A stretch of 64,000 nucleotides of DNA from an uncultured Desulfobacter sp. (GCF_963666145.1 NZ_OY762614.1:1846001-1910000); one strand, 5' to 3'; numbered from the stretch's first letter, positions 7,833 through 17,109 are shown. Notes: a model not told the origin generated them from the letters alone. Numbers and translations are program-made.

Positions 7833-8324
7833 TTACACCCGGTACTCACCTTGTTCAAGCATGCGGCTTACGGAAAGGGACTCTGCCAGAACTTTTTCCG
7901 TCCAGTTGTTGTCCAGCGGGTCAACGACCAGGGCTCTGAAATTAAAGCGTTTGCCCTCCATTCGTACCCCTTCGGAATCGTCGATGTGCAGCTGGGAATC
8001 CACCCAGTTGGGAAGTTTGGAGGGTTTTCTCTTTTCCTTGAGATTTTTTACGATCTTTTCATGGGTATCCTGGTTGATCACCAGATCCAGCTCAAGGCCA
8101 TGGAGGTTGAACAGTTTTTTGATGTATTTGGATTTGCGGTGGGACGTGGTGTAGATGCCGATCTGCCAGCCGTAATGTCTCAACTTCTTGAAAAGATCAA
8201 CGGTCCCCTGGCGCAGGGGTTCGACGGGGGACCACTTATGGTACCAGGGCAGTTTCACAGGTTCGGTAGGAATTTCCGGCTGCCAGCATATGAGGGTGTC
8301 GTCAAGATCGAATGTTATCAGCAT
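7833..8324 (-). CDS. HAD-superfamily phosphatase-like protein
   Basis: A 163-residue HAD-type hydrolase. Motif I is DLDDT at residues 6-10 (nucleophile D6, acid D8), motif II is TT-S at about 59-61 (IYTTSHRK), and the motif III/IV region shows a lysine-rich stretch followed by IDDSEGV. The cap is minimal, as in small phosphatases such as the FCP/SCP-like or NIF-like groups. The likely activity is Mg-dependent phosphate ester hydrolysis; the substrate is unknown. The start has CAGGAGG nine bases upstream. It is monocistronic and divergent from argG. Confidence 0.75.
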   Translation of the reverse strand: MLITFDLDDTLICWQPEIPTEPVKLPWYHKWSPVEPLRQGTVDLFKKLRHYGWQIGIYTTSHRKSKYIKKLFNLHGLELDLVINQDTHEKIVKNLKEKRKPSKLPNWVDSQLHIDDSEGVRMEGKRFNFRALVVDPLDNNWTEKVLAESLSVSRMLEQGEYRV

Positions 8325-8469
8325 CAGTGCGCCTCCTGTTCATTTTCTTTAAAAGCTTTCATACTATCGACTATGACTATATGAGTTATGTTAAAAAAAT
8401 ATTAGGAGTGGGTTAGAAGGTTATTAACTCAATGACGGCGGATAAATTATAAAGGCTTGCCCTATGTGC

Positions 8470-8500
8470 TTGACTGTTATCTGTTTTTTTGCGTTAATAT
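8470..8500 (+). promoter_or_regulatory. Candidate sigma-70 promoter of argG
   Basis: TTGACT at 8470-8475, then GTTAAT at 8493-8498 (17-bp spacer) or TAATAT at 8495-8500 (19-bp spacer). The region is AT-rich and lies about 80 bp before the argG start. Only sequence resemblance supports this; no ARG box was identified. Confidence 0.35.
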
Positions 8501-8577
8501 CTGATATTTAAAGTAACAATGTAAGACCGTAGAATATAATTTGCGGCCAAATATACAATGAATTTAAGGAGTTTTTA

Positions 8578-9804
8578 ATGGCAAAGGAAAAAGTGGTTCT
8601 GGCGTATTCCGGCGGATTGGATACGTCGGTTATCCTCAAATGGCTGCTTGAGCAAGGATACGAAGTATTTGCATACATGGCCGACATCGGCCAGGATGAA
8701 GATTTTCAGGCAGCAGAGCAAAAAGCCCTTAAAATCGGTGCATCAAAAGTCTTCATTGAAGATATGAAAAAAGAATTTGTCACCGATTATATATTCCCCG
8801 TTTTCAAGTCAAATACGGTTTATGAAGGCCGCTACCTTTTAGGTACAGCCATTGCCCGACCGATCATTGCCAAAAAGCAGATTGAAATTGCAAAACAGGT
8901 GGGCGCCCAGTATGTCTCCCACGGTGCCACCGGCAAAGGCAATGACCAGGTGCGCTTTGAGCTCTCCTACTACGCCCTGAACCCGGCCATCAAAGTCATT
9001 GCGCCGTGGAAAAATATGAATTTCCTCAATGCCTTCCAGGGCCGTTCCGATCTTCTGGCCTATGCGGAAAAACACGGGATTCCCACCAAGCAAACAGCAG
9101 CCAAACCCTACAGTGAAGATGATAACCTGCTGCACATCTCCCATGAAGCCGGTATCCTTGAAGATCCGGGCGCAATATGCGATGAAAGCATCTACTGCCG
9201 CACCGTATCACCGGAGCAGGCACCGGATACCCCCACCCGCATCACCATTGAATTTAAAGACGGTATCCCGGTCAAGGTGAAAAATCTGGAAGACGGCACC
9301 GAAAAAACAGATGCGTTGGACCTGTTTTTATACCTGAACCAACTGGGTTCCAAAAACGGTATCGGCCGTCTGGATATGGTGGAAAACCGGTTTGTGGGCA
9401 TCAAGTCCAGGGGTGTATATGAGACACCGGGCGGAACCATTCTGCACGAGGCACACAAGGACATTGAAGGCATTGCCATGGACAGAGAGGTCATGCGCCT
9501 TCGGGATATGCTGGCCCCAAGACTTGGCGAACTGGTTTACTACGGTTTCTGGTTCAGCCCTGAAATGGAATTTATCATGGCTGCCATCGACAAAAGCCAG
9601 GAACTCATTGACGGAGAAGTGACCCTGAAACTGTTCAAAGGGGTGGCCTATCCGATCTCCAGGACCTCGCCTTCTTCTCTGTACAACCAGAACCTGTCCT
9701 CCATGGACATCACCGGCGGTTACAACCAGGAAGATGCCGAAGGCTTTATCCGCGTCAACGCCATCCGCCTGATGGCCCACAGGGACATCACCGGCAGAAA
9801 CTAA
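8578..9804 (+). CDS. argG: Argininosuccinate synthase
   Basis: A 408-residue cytoplasmic enzyme that joins citrulline and aspartate with ATP cleavage to AMP and PPi, the penultimate step of arginine synthesis. The ATP-binding P-loop AYSGGLDTSV is at residues 9-18. SHGATGKGNDQVRFE, which contacts citrulline and aspartate, lies near residues 115-129, and the conserved SPSSLYNQ stretch is near the C-terminus. Length matches the family. The start follows TAAGGAGTTTTTA. The gene stands alone; argH and the rest of the pathway are not in the window. A hairpin terminator follows at 9820. Confidence 0.98.
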   Translation: MAKEKVVLAYSGGLDTSVILKWLLEQGYEVFAYMADIGQDEDFQAAEQKALKIGASKVFIEDMKKEFVTDYIFPVFKSNTVYEGRYLLGTAIARPIIAKKQIEIAKQVGAQYVSHGATGKGNDQVRFELSYYALNPAIKVIAPWKNMNFLNAFQGRSDLLAYAEKHGIPTKQTAAKPYSEDDNLLHISHEAGILEDPGAICDESIYCRTVSPEQAPDTPTRITIEFKDGIPVKVKNLEDGTEKTDALDLFLYLNQLGSKNGIGRLDMVENRFVGIKSRGVYETPGGTILHEAHKDIEGIAMDREVMRLRDMLAPRLGELVYYGFWFSPEMEFIMAAIDKSQELIDGEVTLKLFKGVAYPISRTSPSSLYNQNLSSMDITGGYNQEDAEGFIRVNAIRLMAHRDITGRN

Positions 9805-9819
9805 ACATATTTTAAACTT

Positions 9820-9852
9820 CGGCACGGCGTTTTGCCGTGCCGTATCTCTTTC
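9820..9852 (+). terminator. Rho-independent terminator after argG
   Basis: CGGCACGGC and GCCGTGCCG form a perfect 9-bp stem with a five-base loop (9820-9842), followed by the pyrimidine-rich TATCTCTTTCTTT. It starts 15 bp after the argG stop codon. Confidence 0.75.
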
Positions 9853-9938
9853 TTTAACTCTGCCAGCCGGATCATCTAAACGACTACTTCCCGGCTGATT
9901 TTTAATCAGGTCAACACAGTAATCAAGGGGTGCCAGGC

Positions 9939-12900
9939 ATGCTCGAAAAACTGCCCATCATGGTATTTTCGGCTCTATTGCTTGCACTGGTGACCGCATG
10001 GGTACCAGGGCGCCTTTCAGCTGCACCGCCAAACCAGGCGGATGTTTTAACCGGGGAAGAACGCCTCTGGCTCAGAGCCCATGACGGCCGCGTCCGGTTT
10101 GCGCCATCACCGACCTATGCGCCGGTCTGCTTCAGTGATGCGGATGGCCGGTTCCAGGGCATCACCATGGACTATGTGCGGCACATGGAGACCAACCTTG
10201 GATTTGCTTTCAAAATAGTCGTCTGTAAAAGCTGGGATGAAATAATGGACAAGGCCCGGTCCCGGGAGATTGATGTCGTGGGAAATATCCAGCAAACAAG
10301 CGAGAGAGCTGAATATCTTCGGTTCACAGAGCCTTACCTGACAATCCCCAATGCCATCATCACACGAAAAGATGTGAAACGATCGTTGTCCCTTGAAGCC
10401 ATGTCCGGGATGCGGGTTGCCACTGTCGCGGGTTACGCCACGGCAGCATATATCACAGCGAACGAACCTGAAATTAAACTCATACCTGTTACCGACAACC
10501 TTGAAGGGTTGCAGGCGGTATCATTCGGCAGAATCGACGCCATGGTGACCGACCTGGCCATCGCATCCCACACCATCAATCACCACGGCATCACAAATCT
10601 TAAAATGGCCGGCACAGTGCCGGAATTCACCTGGCAGCTTTCATTCGCCTGCCGTCGGGACTGGCCGGTTCTCCATCAAATTCTTGCAAAAGGCTTAGAA
10701 TCCGTTTCCGCGGCTGAACGCCAGGAAATTCAGAAAAGATGGATAGCCATTGAAAAGCCGCACCATCTCTATGGGGACAAGCGCTTCTACCTGTATATAG
10801 GGATGGCATTATTATTGGGCTTGCTGGTGTGCTTTGTCTGGACACGCGCCCTCAAAAAACTGGTCTCCAAACGGACCCATGAACTGCACCAGAGTGAAAT
10901 TCGTTATCGAAGTATCTCCGAGGATATGCCCGTCATGATCTGCCGCTTTCTGCCCGGTGGTGAACTGACCTATGTCAATGCGGCCTATGGTAAATATTTC
11001 GGCAAAACGGCCGAAGCACTCATAGGATCATGTTTTTTGTCCCTGATCCCCGAAGAAGATCACAAACAGGTGATGGACGCATTCGACCATCTAACGCCGG
11101 AATCACCGACCCAATCCCATGAACACAGAGTACATGCACCCAACGGCGAAACCCGGTGGCAGAAATGGACCAACCGGGCGCTGTTTGATGTCCAAGGCAA
11201 GATCGTTGCGTTTCAGTCCATCGGTGAGGACATCACAGAATGGAAGCAGACAACCGAACGGCTCTCATACGTCATCCAAGGCATGAATGCAGGCACCTGG
11301 GAATGGAACGTGCAGACCGGGGAAACGATATTCAACGAACGCTGGGCCGAGATTATCGGATACACCCTGGATGAAATATCGCCCGTATCCATAGATACGT
11401 GGACAAAATTTTGCCACCCCGACGATATAGAAGGATCCAAGCGACGGCTGCAAAGGTGTTTTGACGGTCAGGCCGAGTATTATAACTATGAATCGCGTAT
11501 GCGACATAAAAACGGCGAGTGGGTATGGGTACTTGACCGGGGGAAAGTCATCACCTGGACCCAGGACGGTGAACCCGAATGGATGTACGGCACACATCTG
11601 GACACCACCGAGCGCAAACAGGCCGAGGCAACGCTCAAGGCCAATGAAGAAAAACTGCGGCTGATCATCGAACAGTCGCCCCTGGGTGTCTGCATCAATG
11701 ATTTGGACGGCAGGTACATCTCGGCAAATCCGGCATATGAAGCACTCACGGGATACACCGAAGAAGAACTGAAAAAACTTACCCTATTTGATATAATCCA
11801 TCCAGACGACCGCCCCGAAAATCGACACAGTTTCCATGGCATGACCCTTAAAGGAACCGCCTCTTTCCGTATAAAAAAAAAATATATCCGTAAGGATGGC
11901 TCTGAAATTTTCGTTATCTTTCATGCAGGATTAATCTGCGATCCTTCGGGTGCACCGCTGTTCGTGCTGGCGTTTATTGAAGACAGGACAGAACGTAGGA
12001 ATGCAAAAAAAGAGCGTGAAGAACTCCAGCGGCAACTGTCCCAGGCCCAGAAGATGGAAGCGGTGGGACGTCTTGCGGGCGGTGTTGCCCATGATTTTAA
12101 CAACATGCTGACAATCATTCTCGGCAACACCGAAATGGTCATGGAGTATTTAGAACCAAAGGATCCGGTTCATGGAGATCTCGAAGAAATCAAAAAAGCT
12201 GCAGAACGGTCAAGCGACCTGGTCCGGCAGCTGCTGGCATTTGCCCGTAAACAAACCGTAGCGCCCAAAGTGCTTGATCTGAATACCACCGTGGCAGGCA
12301 TGATCAAAATGTTGAAGCGGCTTATCGGCGAAAACATTGATCTGGTCTGGATGCCGGACGAAACGGTGTGGCCGGTCAAAATAGACCCCGGCCAGATTGA
12401 CCAGATTCTGGCCAATCTGTGCGTCAATGCCCGGGACGCCATTGCAGGCGTGGGCAAAATGACCATAGAAACGGGCAACACCACATTCGATGAGGCCTAT
12501 TGTGCCGTTCACGCAGGGTTTAAGCCCGGGGAATATGCAATGCTGGCGGTAAGTGACAGCGGCTACGGTATGGATGCCCAGACCCTGGCCAATATCTTTG
12601 AGCCCTTTTTCACCACCAAGCCCCAGGACAAAGGCACTGGCCTGGGACTGGCCACGGTATATGGTGTGGTCAAACAAAACCAGGGATTCATTAATGTCTA
12701 CAGCGAACCGGACCAGGGAACAACCTTTAAAATCTATCTGCCCCGCCACCGGACCGAGGCAGATCCATTACCGGAACAGCAACCAAACATACCGACCGGC
12801 GCTGCCCATGAGACAATCCTGCTGGTGGAAGACGACCCGGCGATCCTGAAAGTGACCACGCGGATGATGGAGCGGCATGGGTACACCGTGGTCGCTGCCG

Positions 12901-13190
12901 CCTCCCCCGGCGAGGCAATTGAACTTGCCCATACTTACAGCGGTGAAATACACCTGCTCATGACCGACGTCATTATGCCCGAAATGAACGGCCGCGACCT
13001 GGCCGAGAGTATCTGTAATCACTATCCCAATCTCAAATGTCTGTTCATGTCCGGATACACGGCCAACGTGATCGCACACCACGGCGTCCTGGATCAGGGC
13101 GTAAACTTTATCCAAAAACCGTTTTCCAAGGATGACCTGGCCGTCAAATTACGTGAGGTACTGGATGGAAATAACAACAACATAAGTTGA
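9939..13190 (+). CDS. Hybrid sensor histidine kinase: periplasmic solute-binding domain, three PAS, HisKA, HATPase, receiver
   Basis: A ~1083-residue membrane sensor. Signal sequence, then an SBP_bac_3-type ligand domain (about residues 45-270, with DIVGNIQQTSERAEYLRFTE-like features of HisJ/ArtJ-type proteins), one membrane span (FYLYIGMALLLGLLVCFVW, ~283-301), three PAS/PAC units (~325-690), dimerisation helix with phospho-acceptor H721 (VAHDFNNMLT), HATPase with GTGLGLA, and a receiver domain with D1013 in LMTDVIMPEM (numbering from a GTG at 9930). The ATG at 9939 is preferred because AAGGGG is eight bases upstream of it. It probably senses a small polar metabolite and relays phosphate through its own receiver; no separate HPt protein or response regulator is adjacent. 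It is monocistronic. Confidence 0.9.
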   Translation: MLEKLPIMVFSALLLALVTAWVPGRLSAAPPNQADVLTGEERLWLRAHDGRVRFAPSPTYAPVCFSDADGRFQGITMDYVRHMETNLGFAFKIVVCKSWDEIMDKARSREIDVVGNIQQTSERAEYLRFTEPYLTIPNAIITRKDVKRSLSLEAMSGMRVATVAGYATAAYITANEPEIKLIPVTDNLEGLQAVSFGRIDAMVTDLAIASHTINHHGITNLKMAGTVPEFTWQLSFACRRDWPVLHQILAKGLESVSAAERQEIQKRWIAIEKPHHLYGDKRFYLYIGMALLLGLLVCFVWTRALKKLVSKRTHELHQSEIRYRSISEDMPVMICRFLPGGELTYVNAAYGKYFGKTAEALIGSCFLSLIPEEDHKQVMDAFDHLTPESPTQSHEHRVHAPNGETRWQKWTNRALFDVQGKIVAFQSIGEDITEWKQTTERLSYVIQGMNAGTWEWNVQTGETIFNERWAEIIGYTLDEISPVSIDTWTKFCHPDDIEGSKRRLQRCFDGQAEYYNYESRMRHKNGEWVWVLDRGKVITWTQDGEPEWMYGTHLDTTERKQAEATLKANEEKLRLIIEQSPLGVCINDLDGRYISANPAYEALTGYTEEELKKLTLFDIIHPDDRPENRHSFHGMTLKGTASFRIKKKYIRKDGSEIFVIFHAGLICDPSGAPLFVLAFIEDRTERRNAKKEREELQRQLSQAQKMEAVGRLAGGVAHDFNNMLTIILGNTEMVMEYLEPKDPVHGDLEEIKKAAERSSDLVRQLLAFARKQTVAPKVLDLNTTVAGMIKMLKRLIGENIDLVWMPDETVWPVKIDPGQIDQILANLCVNARDAIAGVGKMTIETGNTTFDEAYCAVHAGFKPGEYAMLAVSDSGYGMDAQTLANIFEPFFTTKPQDKGTGLGLATVYGVVKQNQGFINVYSEPDQGTTFKIYLPRHRTEADPLPEQQPNIPTGAAHETILLVEDDPAILKVTTRMMERHGYTVVAAASPGEAIELAHTYSGEIHLLMTDVIMPEMNGRDLAESICNHYPNLKCLFMSGYTANVIAHHGVLDQGVNFIQKPFSKDDLAVKLREVLDGNNNNIS

Positions 13191-13252
13191 AAAATCTGTG
13201 TCGCCGACACAGACGCTATATTAAAAAAGTACAAAAATGATCAAGGAGTTCC

Positions 13253-14203
13253 ATGAAGTATAATCATATATTCGGCCCGGTCCCGTCAAGGCGCCTCGGG
13301 CTTTCTCTAGGCGTGGATCTTGTCCGCCACAAAACCTGTTCACTGGATTGCATTTACTGCGAGTGCGGGCCGACCACCAACCTGACCTGTCAACGAAAGG
13401 CCTATGTTGCCTTTGATGCGGTTAAAGCCGAACTTGCCCATTATTTTGAAAACCACCCCGATCCGGACTATGTAACCTTTTCAGGATCCGGAGAGCCCAC
13501 CCTGAGCCCGGACATCGGCAGGATCATTGACTTTATCAAAGAAAAAAAACCAAACATCCGGGTGGCTGTTCTGACCAATGCCACCTTGCTGTCCGACCCT
13601 GGTGTCCGAGCGGACCTGACCCGGGCTGATATGGTCATGCCGTCCCTGGATGCCGTGACCCCGGAAACCTTTGAGGCGATCAACCGTCCTGGCGGAAAAA
13701 TTAATATTCTCCAAGTGATTGACGGACTTAAAACCTTTGCCAAATCTTTTAAGGGCGCACTCTGGCTGGAGGTCTTTATCCTGCCCGGGGTCAATGATCG
13801 CAAAGAAGAACTTGAAACCCTGGGGGCAATCATCCGGGACATCAACCCGGACCGGGTTCAGCTCAACACCTTGGACAGGCCCGGAGCGGTACCGGGGCTG
13901 CACCCCGCATCCAGACAGGATCTTGACCGGGTGGCAAGAATTATTGATGCGGACAATGTGGAGATCATCGCCCGGATAAAGGATCTGGAATCAAAGGATC
14001 ATATCAGCGACGAAAAAATGGAAGCCATGGTGATGGAAACCATTCACCGGCGTCCTTGCACCGTAGAAGACCTGACCACGGCGTTGAATCTTAAACAGTC
14101 AAAACTTGAAATTTTGATAAAACGGCTGATCCTGGAAAAAAAAGTTGAATCTGTCCAGCAGGAGCGGGGGATGTTCTATCAGACCATAAAAGATCCGCAA
14201 TAA
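13253..14203 (+). CDS. Radical SAM protein (COG0731-type)
   Basis: A 316-residue radical SAM enzyme. The [4Fe-4S] cluster motif C29-x3-C33-x2-C36 (KTCSLDCIYC) is complete. The N-terminus GPVPSRRLG is typical of the COG0731 (wyosine-synthase-like) family common in anaerobes. GSGEPTL at about 82-88 matches the SAM-binding GGE-like motif. The last ~80 residues (EKMEAMVMETIHRRPCTVEDLTTALNL...) resemble a winged helix, suggesting nucleic acid or regulatory contacts. The reaction is unknown. The start is well supported by AAGGAGTTCC. It is not in an evident operon; a strong hairpin follows the stop codon. Confidence 0.82.
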   Translation: MKYNHIFGPVPSRRLGLSLGVDLVRHKTCSLDCIYCECGPTTNLTCQRKAYVAFDAVKAELAHYFENHPDPDYVTFSGSGEPTLSPDIGRIIDFIKEKKPNIRVAVLTNATLLSDPGVRADLTRADMVMPSLDAVTPETFEAINRPGGKINILQVIDGLKTFAKSFKGALWLEVFILPGVNDRKEELETLGAIIRDINPDRVQLNTLDRPGAVPGLHPASRQDLDRVARIIDADNVEIIARIKDLESKDHISDEKMEAMVMETIHRRPCTVEDLTTALNLKQSKLEILIKRLILEKKVESVQQERGMFYQTIKDPQ

Positions 14204-14210
14204 AAAGTCT

Positions 14211-14254
14211 GCTGTGTTTGTCCGGTTTTCTGAAGGGGGCCGGACAAACACAGC
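14211..14254 (+). terminator. Strong hairpin after the radical SAM gene
   Basis: GCTGTGTTTGTCCGG (14211-14225) and CCGGACAAACACAGC (14240-14254) pair perfectly over 15 bp around a 14-nt loop, beginning 7 bp after the stop codon. No U-tract follows, so it may work as a 3' stabiliser or a Rho-dependent end. Confidence 0.55.
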
Positions 14255-14428
14255 AACCATTTTGAAGCACGAAGCCTTTGCCATATCCCCGAAAACTTTC
14301 TTTAGTATAAACAATTTCACGAAACAGACCTTCCCAAAAGATATTGACACCCACTTATTTGTTATGCTAAACAAACTTAATTGCTCCAAGCAGCATTAAT
14401 TAACCAATAAATTTTAAAGGAGTATGTA

Positions 14429-14734
14429 ATGGAAAACCGCTTTGGCACAACATCAGATATGATTGTCCAGGAAATAGACAATAACGGCATCACCCAGGTA
14501 ATCGCCATTGACAGCAAAGGACTGTATCTAACCACCCAGGACCGGGTGGACCGGATGCTGGCCGATGCCAACCGCTACGGGGTCTCCAGGCAGAGAGTAA
14601 ACCAAACCCTTGAAAATTTAGGCCTTGATCCATTACAATTATTCAATTCATACAAGCATTTGATTAAGACCGACACCGGCCAGACCAAGGCGAAGGCATT
14701 GAACCCCATCAAGGCATCAAAAAGAAGGGCCTAG
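14429..14734 (+). CDS. Hypothetical protein, 101 aa
   Basis: A small soluble protein with a good ribosome-binding site (AAAGGAGTATGTA) and no recognised family. Residues 5-50 look like two strands and a helix (DMIVQEIDNNGITQVIAID). Residues 35-65 (TTQDRVDRMLADANRYGVSRQRVNQTLENLGL) resemble a helix-turn-helix-like pair of helices, so a small DNA-binding or adaptor role is conceivable but unproven. The C-terminus is a lysine-rich tail (KAKALNPIKASKRRA). It stands alone between intergenic repeats. Confidence 0.6.
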   Translation: MENRFGTTSDMIVQEIDNNGITQVIAIDSKGLYLTTQDRVDRMLADANRYGVSRQRVNQTLENLGLDPLQLFNSYKHLIKTDTGQTKAKALNPIKASKRRA

Positions 14735-14790
14735 AACAACTTTTACTATATCGATAATATGACCAAAGCCATTTGGGCTTGATCATAAGA

Positions 14791-14870
14791 TCGGCCATAT
14801 TTTGTGGGGACAATCCCATTGAGGTTGTCCTCGTTAGGGCAGGCACAGGGGCCTGCCCTACAATGGCCGA
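14791..14870. repeat. Cruciform/three-way-junction palindromic element
   Basis: Outer arms TCGGCCAT (14791-14798) and ATGGCCGA (14863-14870) enclose two hairpins: GGACAA/TTGTCC (14808-14813 and 14825-14830) and a perfect 10-bp stem TAGGGCAGGC/GCCTGCCCTA (14835-14844 and 14851-14860). The nested arrangement predicts a three-way junction, as in MITE- or REP-like elements. It contains no ORF. Confidence 0.65.
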
Positions 14871-14978
14871 CGTTAGAACCAATCCCGATTATAATCAAGT
14901 TAAACCAAGGTGCAGGAAGTTCCAGCTATCTTTATTATGCGGCATAAGATATTATTACCATTTTTTAATGGGTGCTGG

Positions 14979-15042
14979 GGCAGCTTTGTATACATCAGGC
15001 CCATAAAACCGGCAGCTTTGTATACATCAGGCCCATAAAACC
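14979..15042. repeat. Perfect 32-bp tandem duplication
   Basis: The 32 bp beginning GGCAGCTTTGTATACATCAG at 14979-15010 are repeated exactly at 15011-15042 without a spacer, 19 bp before the next start codon. It lies in the leader or promoter of the PHA-system-like gene. No other copies were noticed. Confidence 0.9.
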
Positions 15043-15060
15043 GAATGAACGAGGCAAAAA

Positions 15061-15339
15061 ATGGCCGATATTGATATCAACAAATCTCACAGTTTGGAAA
15101 TAAGTGAGGCCCGGGCGCGTCTTGAAAAAATGGCCAGTGACCTTCAGGCCCGATACGGAATTAAGAACGCATGGACCGGCAACACAGCAACCCTTTCGGG
15201 AACCGGATTGAAAAACGGGAGGGTTGAATTGACCGACACGGCAATCAACGTCCAGATCACCCTGGGATTTCTCGCCAAAGCCATGAAAGGCAAAGTTCAA
15301 GAGCATGTAAGCATGGCCTTGGATCATGCCTTATCCTAA
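15061..15339 (+). CDS. Polyhydroxyalkanoic acid system family protein
   Basis: A 92-residue protein resembling the small PHA-granule-associated family (TIGR02610 type). It opens with the family-like DIDINKSHSLEISEARARLEKM, continues with a strand-rich middle (NTATLSGTGLKNGRVELTDTAINVQITLGF) and ends in an amphipathic helix (KAMKGKVQEHVSMALDHAL). Members occur near polyhydroxyalkanoate genes, but their exact role is not established. It sits beside genes for 4-hydroxybutyryl-CoA metabolism, whose product crotonyl-CoA can feed PHA synthesis. That gives a reasonable context, but no PHA synthase is present here. The start is preceded by GAACGAGGCAAAAA. Confidence 0.75.
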   Translation: MADIDINKSHSLEISEARARLEKMASDLQARYGIKNAWTGNTATLSGTGLKNGRVELTDTAINVQITLGFLAKAMKGKVQEHVSMALDHALS

Positions 15340-15369
15340 AAAGTTCCTGTGCTGTTTGCGGTTATAGCC

Positions 15370-17106
15370 ATGACATCTTCCCTTACCATATCCCCTAAAA
15401 TGACAGCGCTGATCGATTCCATGCACAATCCGGTGTTTGTGATTGATGAATCGGGCAGTCTGGCCTGGTGTAACCAGCCGGGGGAGCAGATTATCGGCCA
15501 GTCAAGGGTCGAGCTGCTCGGCAGACAGTTGACCGACATATTAAAAAAATCCATGCTGCACAATATTCTGAAAACCGGCAAATCGGAATCGGTTCAGAAA
15601 ATTGCCATTGGGGGAAAAACCTATGTGTCCAATCGAACCCCCATTCTCATGGGCAAAAAGATTGTCGGGGCCATGGCCGTACTCCAGGACATCTCCGAGC
15701 TGGAACATATTTCAACCGAACTGACGGCGACCAGAAATCTGAGCAACGAGCTTACCGCCATCATTGAATCTTCTTTTGACGGCATCTATGTCACGGACGG
15801 GCAGGCGCGAACCATACGGCTGAACAAGGCCTATGAGAAACTCACCGGCCTTCGGCGTGAAGAGCTTTTAGGCCGGACCATGCATGATCTTGTGGCCGAA
15901 GGTTTTTTCAACGAATCCGTGACCCTGAAGGTGCTTGCATCCCGGCAGCCCGAATCTTTGATCCAGAAGGTTCGATCCGGAAAAACCTATATGGTTACAG
16001 GCACCCCGGTGTTTGATAAATCCGGAGAGATCAGCCTGGTGGTCACCAATGTAAGGGATGTAACCGAACTGCACAGCCTGCAGCGGCGCATGAAAAATAT
16101 GGAGTCGCTGCAAACCCAGTACCTGGCTGAATTGGCCCGGCTGAAGAACCAGGCCCAGGCCGGTGACAAGCATATTGTCATTTCAAAAAAAATGATGGAT
16201 GTGCATGCATTGGCCCTGCGCCTGGGCAAAGTGGATTCCACCGTATTAATCCAGGGGGAATCCGGGGTGGGCAAAGAGGTGGTGGCGGACATCATCCATT
16301 CGGCCAGCCCAAGAAAAGACAAACCCATAATGAAAATCAGCTGCGCGGCCATCCCCGAACAGCTGTTGGAATCCGAGCTGTTCGGGTACGCCGAAGGGGC
16401 GTTTACCGGAGCCAAACGATCGGGGCGGCCCGGGCTGTTTGAGATGGCGGACAAGGGTACCTTGCTACTGGACGAGATCGGCGAGATGCCTTTGGGCCTG
16501 CAGGCCAAACTGCTGCGGGTGGTCCAGGACAAACAGTGTGTCCGCATCGGCAGCAGCAAACCGGTGTGCGTGGATGTCCGAATCCTTGCCGCCACCAACC
16601 GGGATCTGACCCAGATGGTGGCCCGCAAAGAGTTTCGACAGGATCTGTTTTTCAGGCTCAATGTGGTACCTGTTCATATCCCGCCTCTTCGCGAACGAAA
16701 AGAGGCGATCCCCGGGTTTGTGCAGCACTTTTTAAAGCTGCTCAATGACAAATACGGTTACGACAAATATTTTTCCCCCCGGGCCATGGATTGCCTGTGT
16801 GATTATGACTGGCCAGGAAATGTCCGGGAACTCAAAAATCTCATCGAACGGGTGGTGGTGGTGACCCATGACCGGAAGATTTCCCTGGAGAGTCTGCCGG
16901 CCCGGATGGCCCAGGCCCGAATAACGCCCCGCTCATCCCAGTACAACCAAACCACCCTTAAGGCTGCCATGGATGAATTTGAACGAGCGATTATCTCCCA
17001 GGTACTTGCCGAACAGGGCAGCACACGAAAGGCGGCCCAGGTACTTGGGGTTAACCAGTCCACCATCTGCCGCAAAGCGGCGCGACACGGCATTCCATGC
17101 CGATAG
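15370..17106 (+). CDS. PAS-domain sigma-54-dependent transcriptional activator of the hydroxybutyrate operon
   Basis: A ~578-residue enhancer-binding protein. Two PAS domains (~15-110 and ~130-240) act as sensors. A short coiled coil (SLQRRMKNMESLQTQYLAELARL) leads to the AAA+ core with Walker A GESGVGKE, the sigma-54 contact loop GAFTGA (intact) and Walker B-like LLLDEIGEMP. The C-terminal Fis-type helix-turn-helix reads RKAAQVLGVNQSTICRKA. The start is unclear: a GTG at 15349 and an ATG at 15370 are possible and neither has a good ribosome-binding site. It is followed by three 16-bp palindromic sites and a -24/-12 promoter in front of abfD, so it very probably activates that operon in response to a small ligand bound by PAS. 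Confidence 0.9.
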   Translation: MTSSLTISPKMTALIDSMHNPVFVIDESGSLAWCNQPGEQIIGQSRVELLGRQLTDILKKSMLHNILKTGKSESVQKIAIGGKTYVSNRTPILMGKKIVGAMAVLQDISELEHISTELTATRNLSNELTAIIESSFDGIYVTDGQARTIRLNKAYEKLTGLRREELLGRTMHDLVAEGFFNESVTLKVLASRQPESLIQKVRSGKTYMVTGTPVFDKSGEISLVVTNVRDVTELHSLQRRMKNMESLQTQYLAELARLKNQAQAGDKHIVISKKMMDVHALALRLGKVDSTVLIQGESGVGKEVVADIIHSASPRKDKPIMKISCAAIPEQLLESELFGYAEGAFTGAKRSGRPGLFEMADKGTLLLDEIGEMPLGLQAKLLRVVQDKQCVRIGSSKPVCVDVRILAATNRDLTQMVARKEFRQDLFFRLNVVPVHIPPLRERKEAIPGFVQHFLKLLNDKYGYDKYFSPRAMDCLCDYDWPGNVRELKNLIERVVVVTHDRKISLESLPARMAQARITPRSSQYNQTTLKAAMDEFERAIISQVLAEQGSTRKAAQVLGVNQSTICRKAARHGIPCR

Positions 17107-17109
17107 TCC

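Noticed and set aside
14979..15042. CRISPR-like repeat
   Set aside because: Only two adjacent 32-bp copies with no spacer between them and no cas gene nearby; it is a tandem duplication.
15987..16661. 224-codon frame on the minus strand inside the sigma-54 activator
   Set aside because: The plus-strand frame carries Walker A, GAFTGA and the helix-turn-helix motif; the antisense frame has no features.
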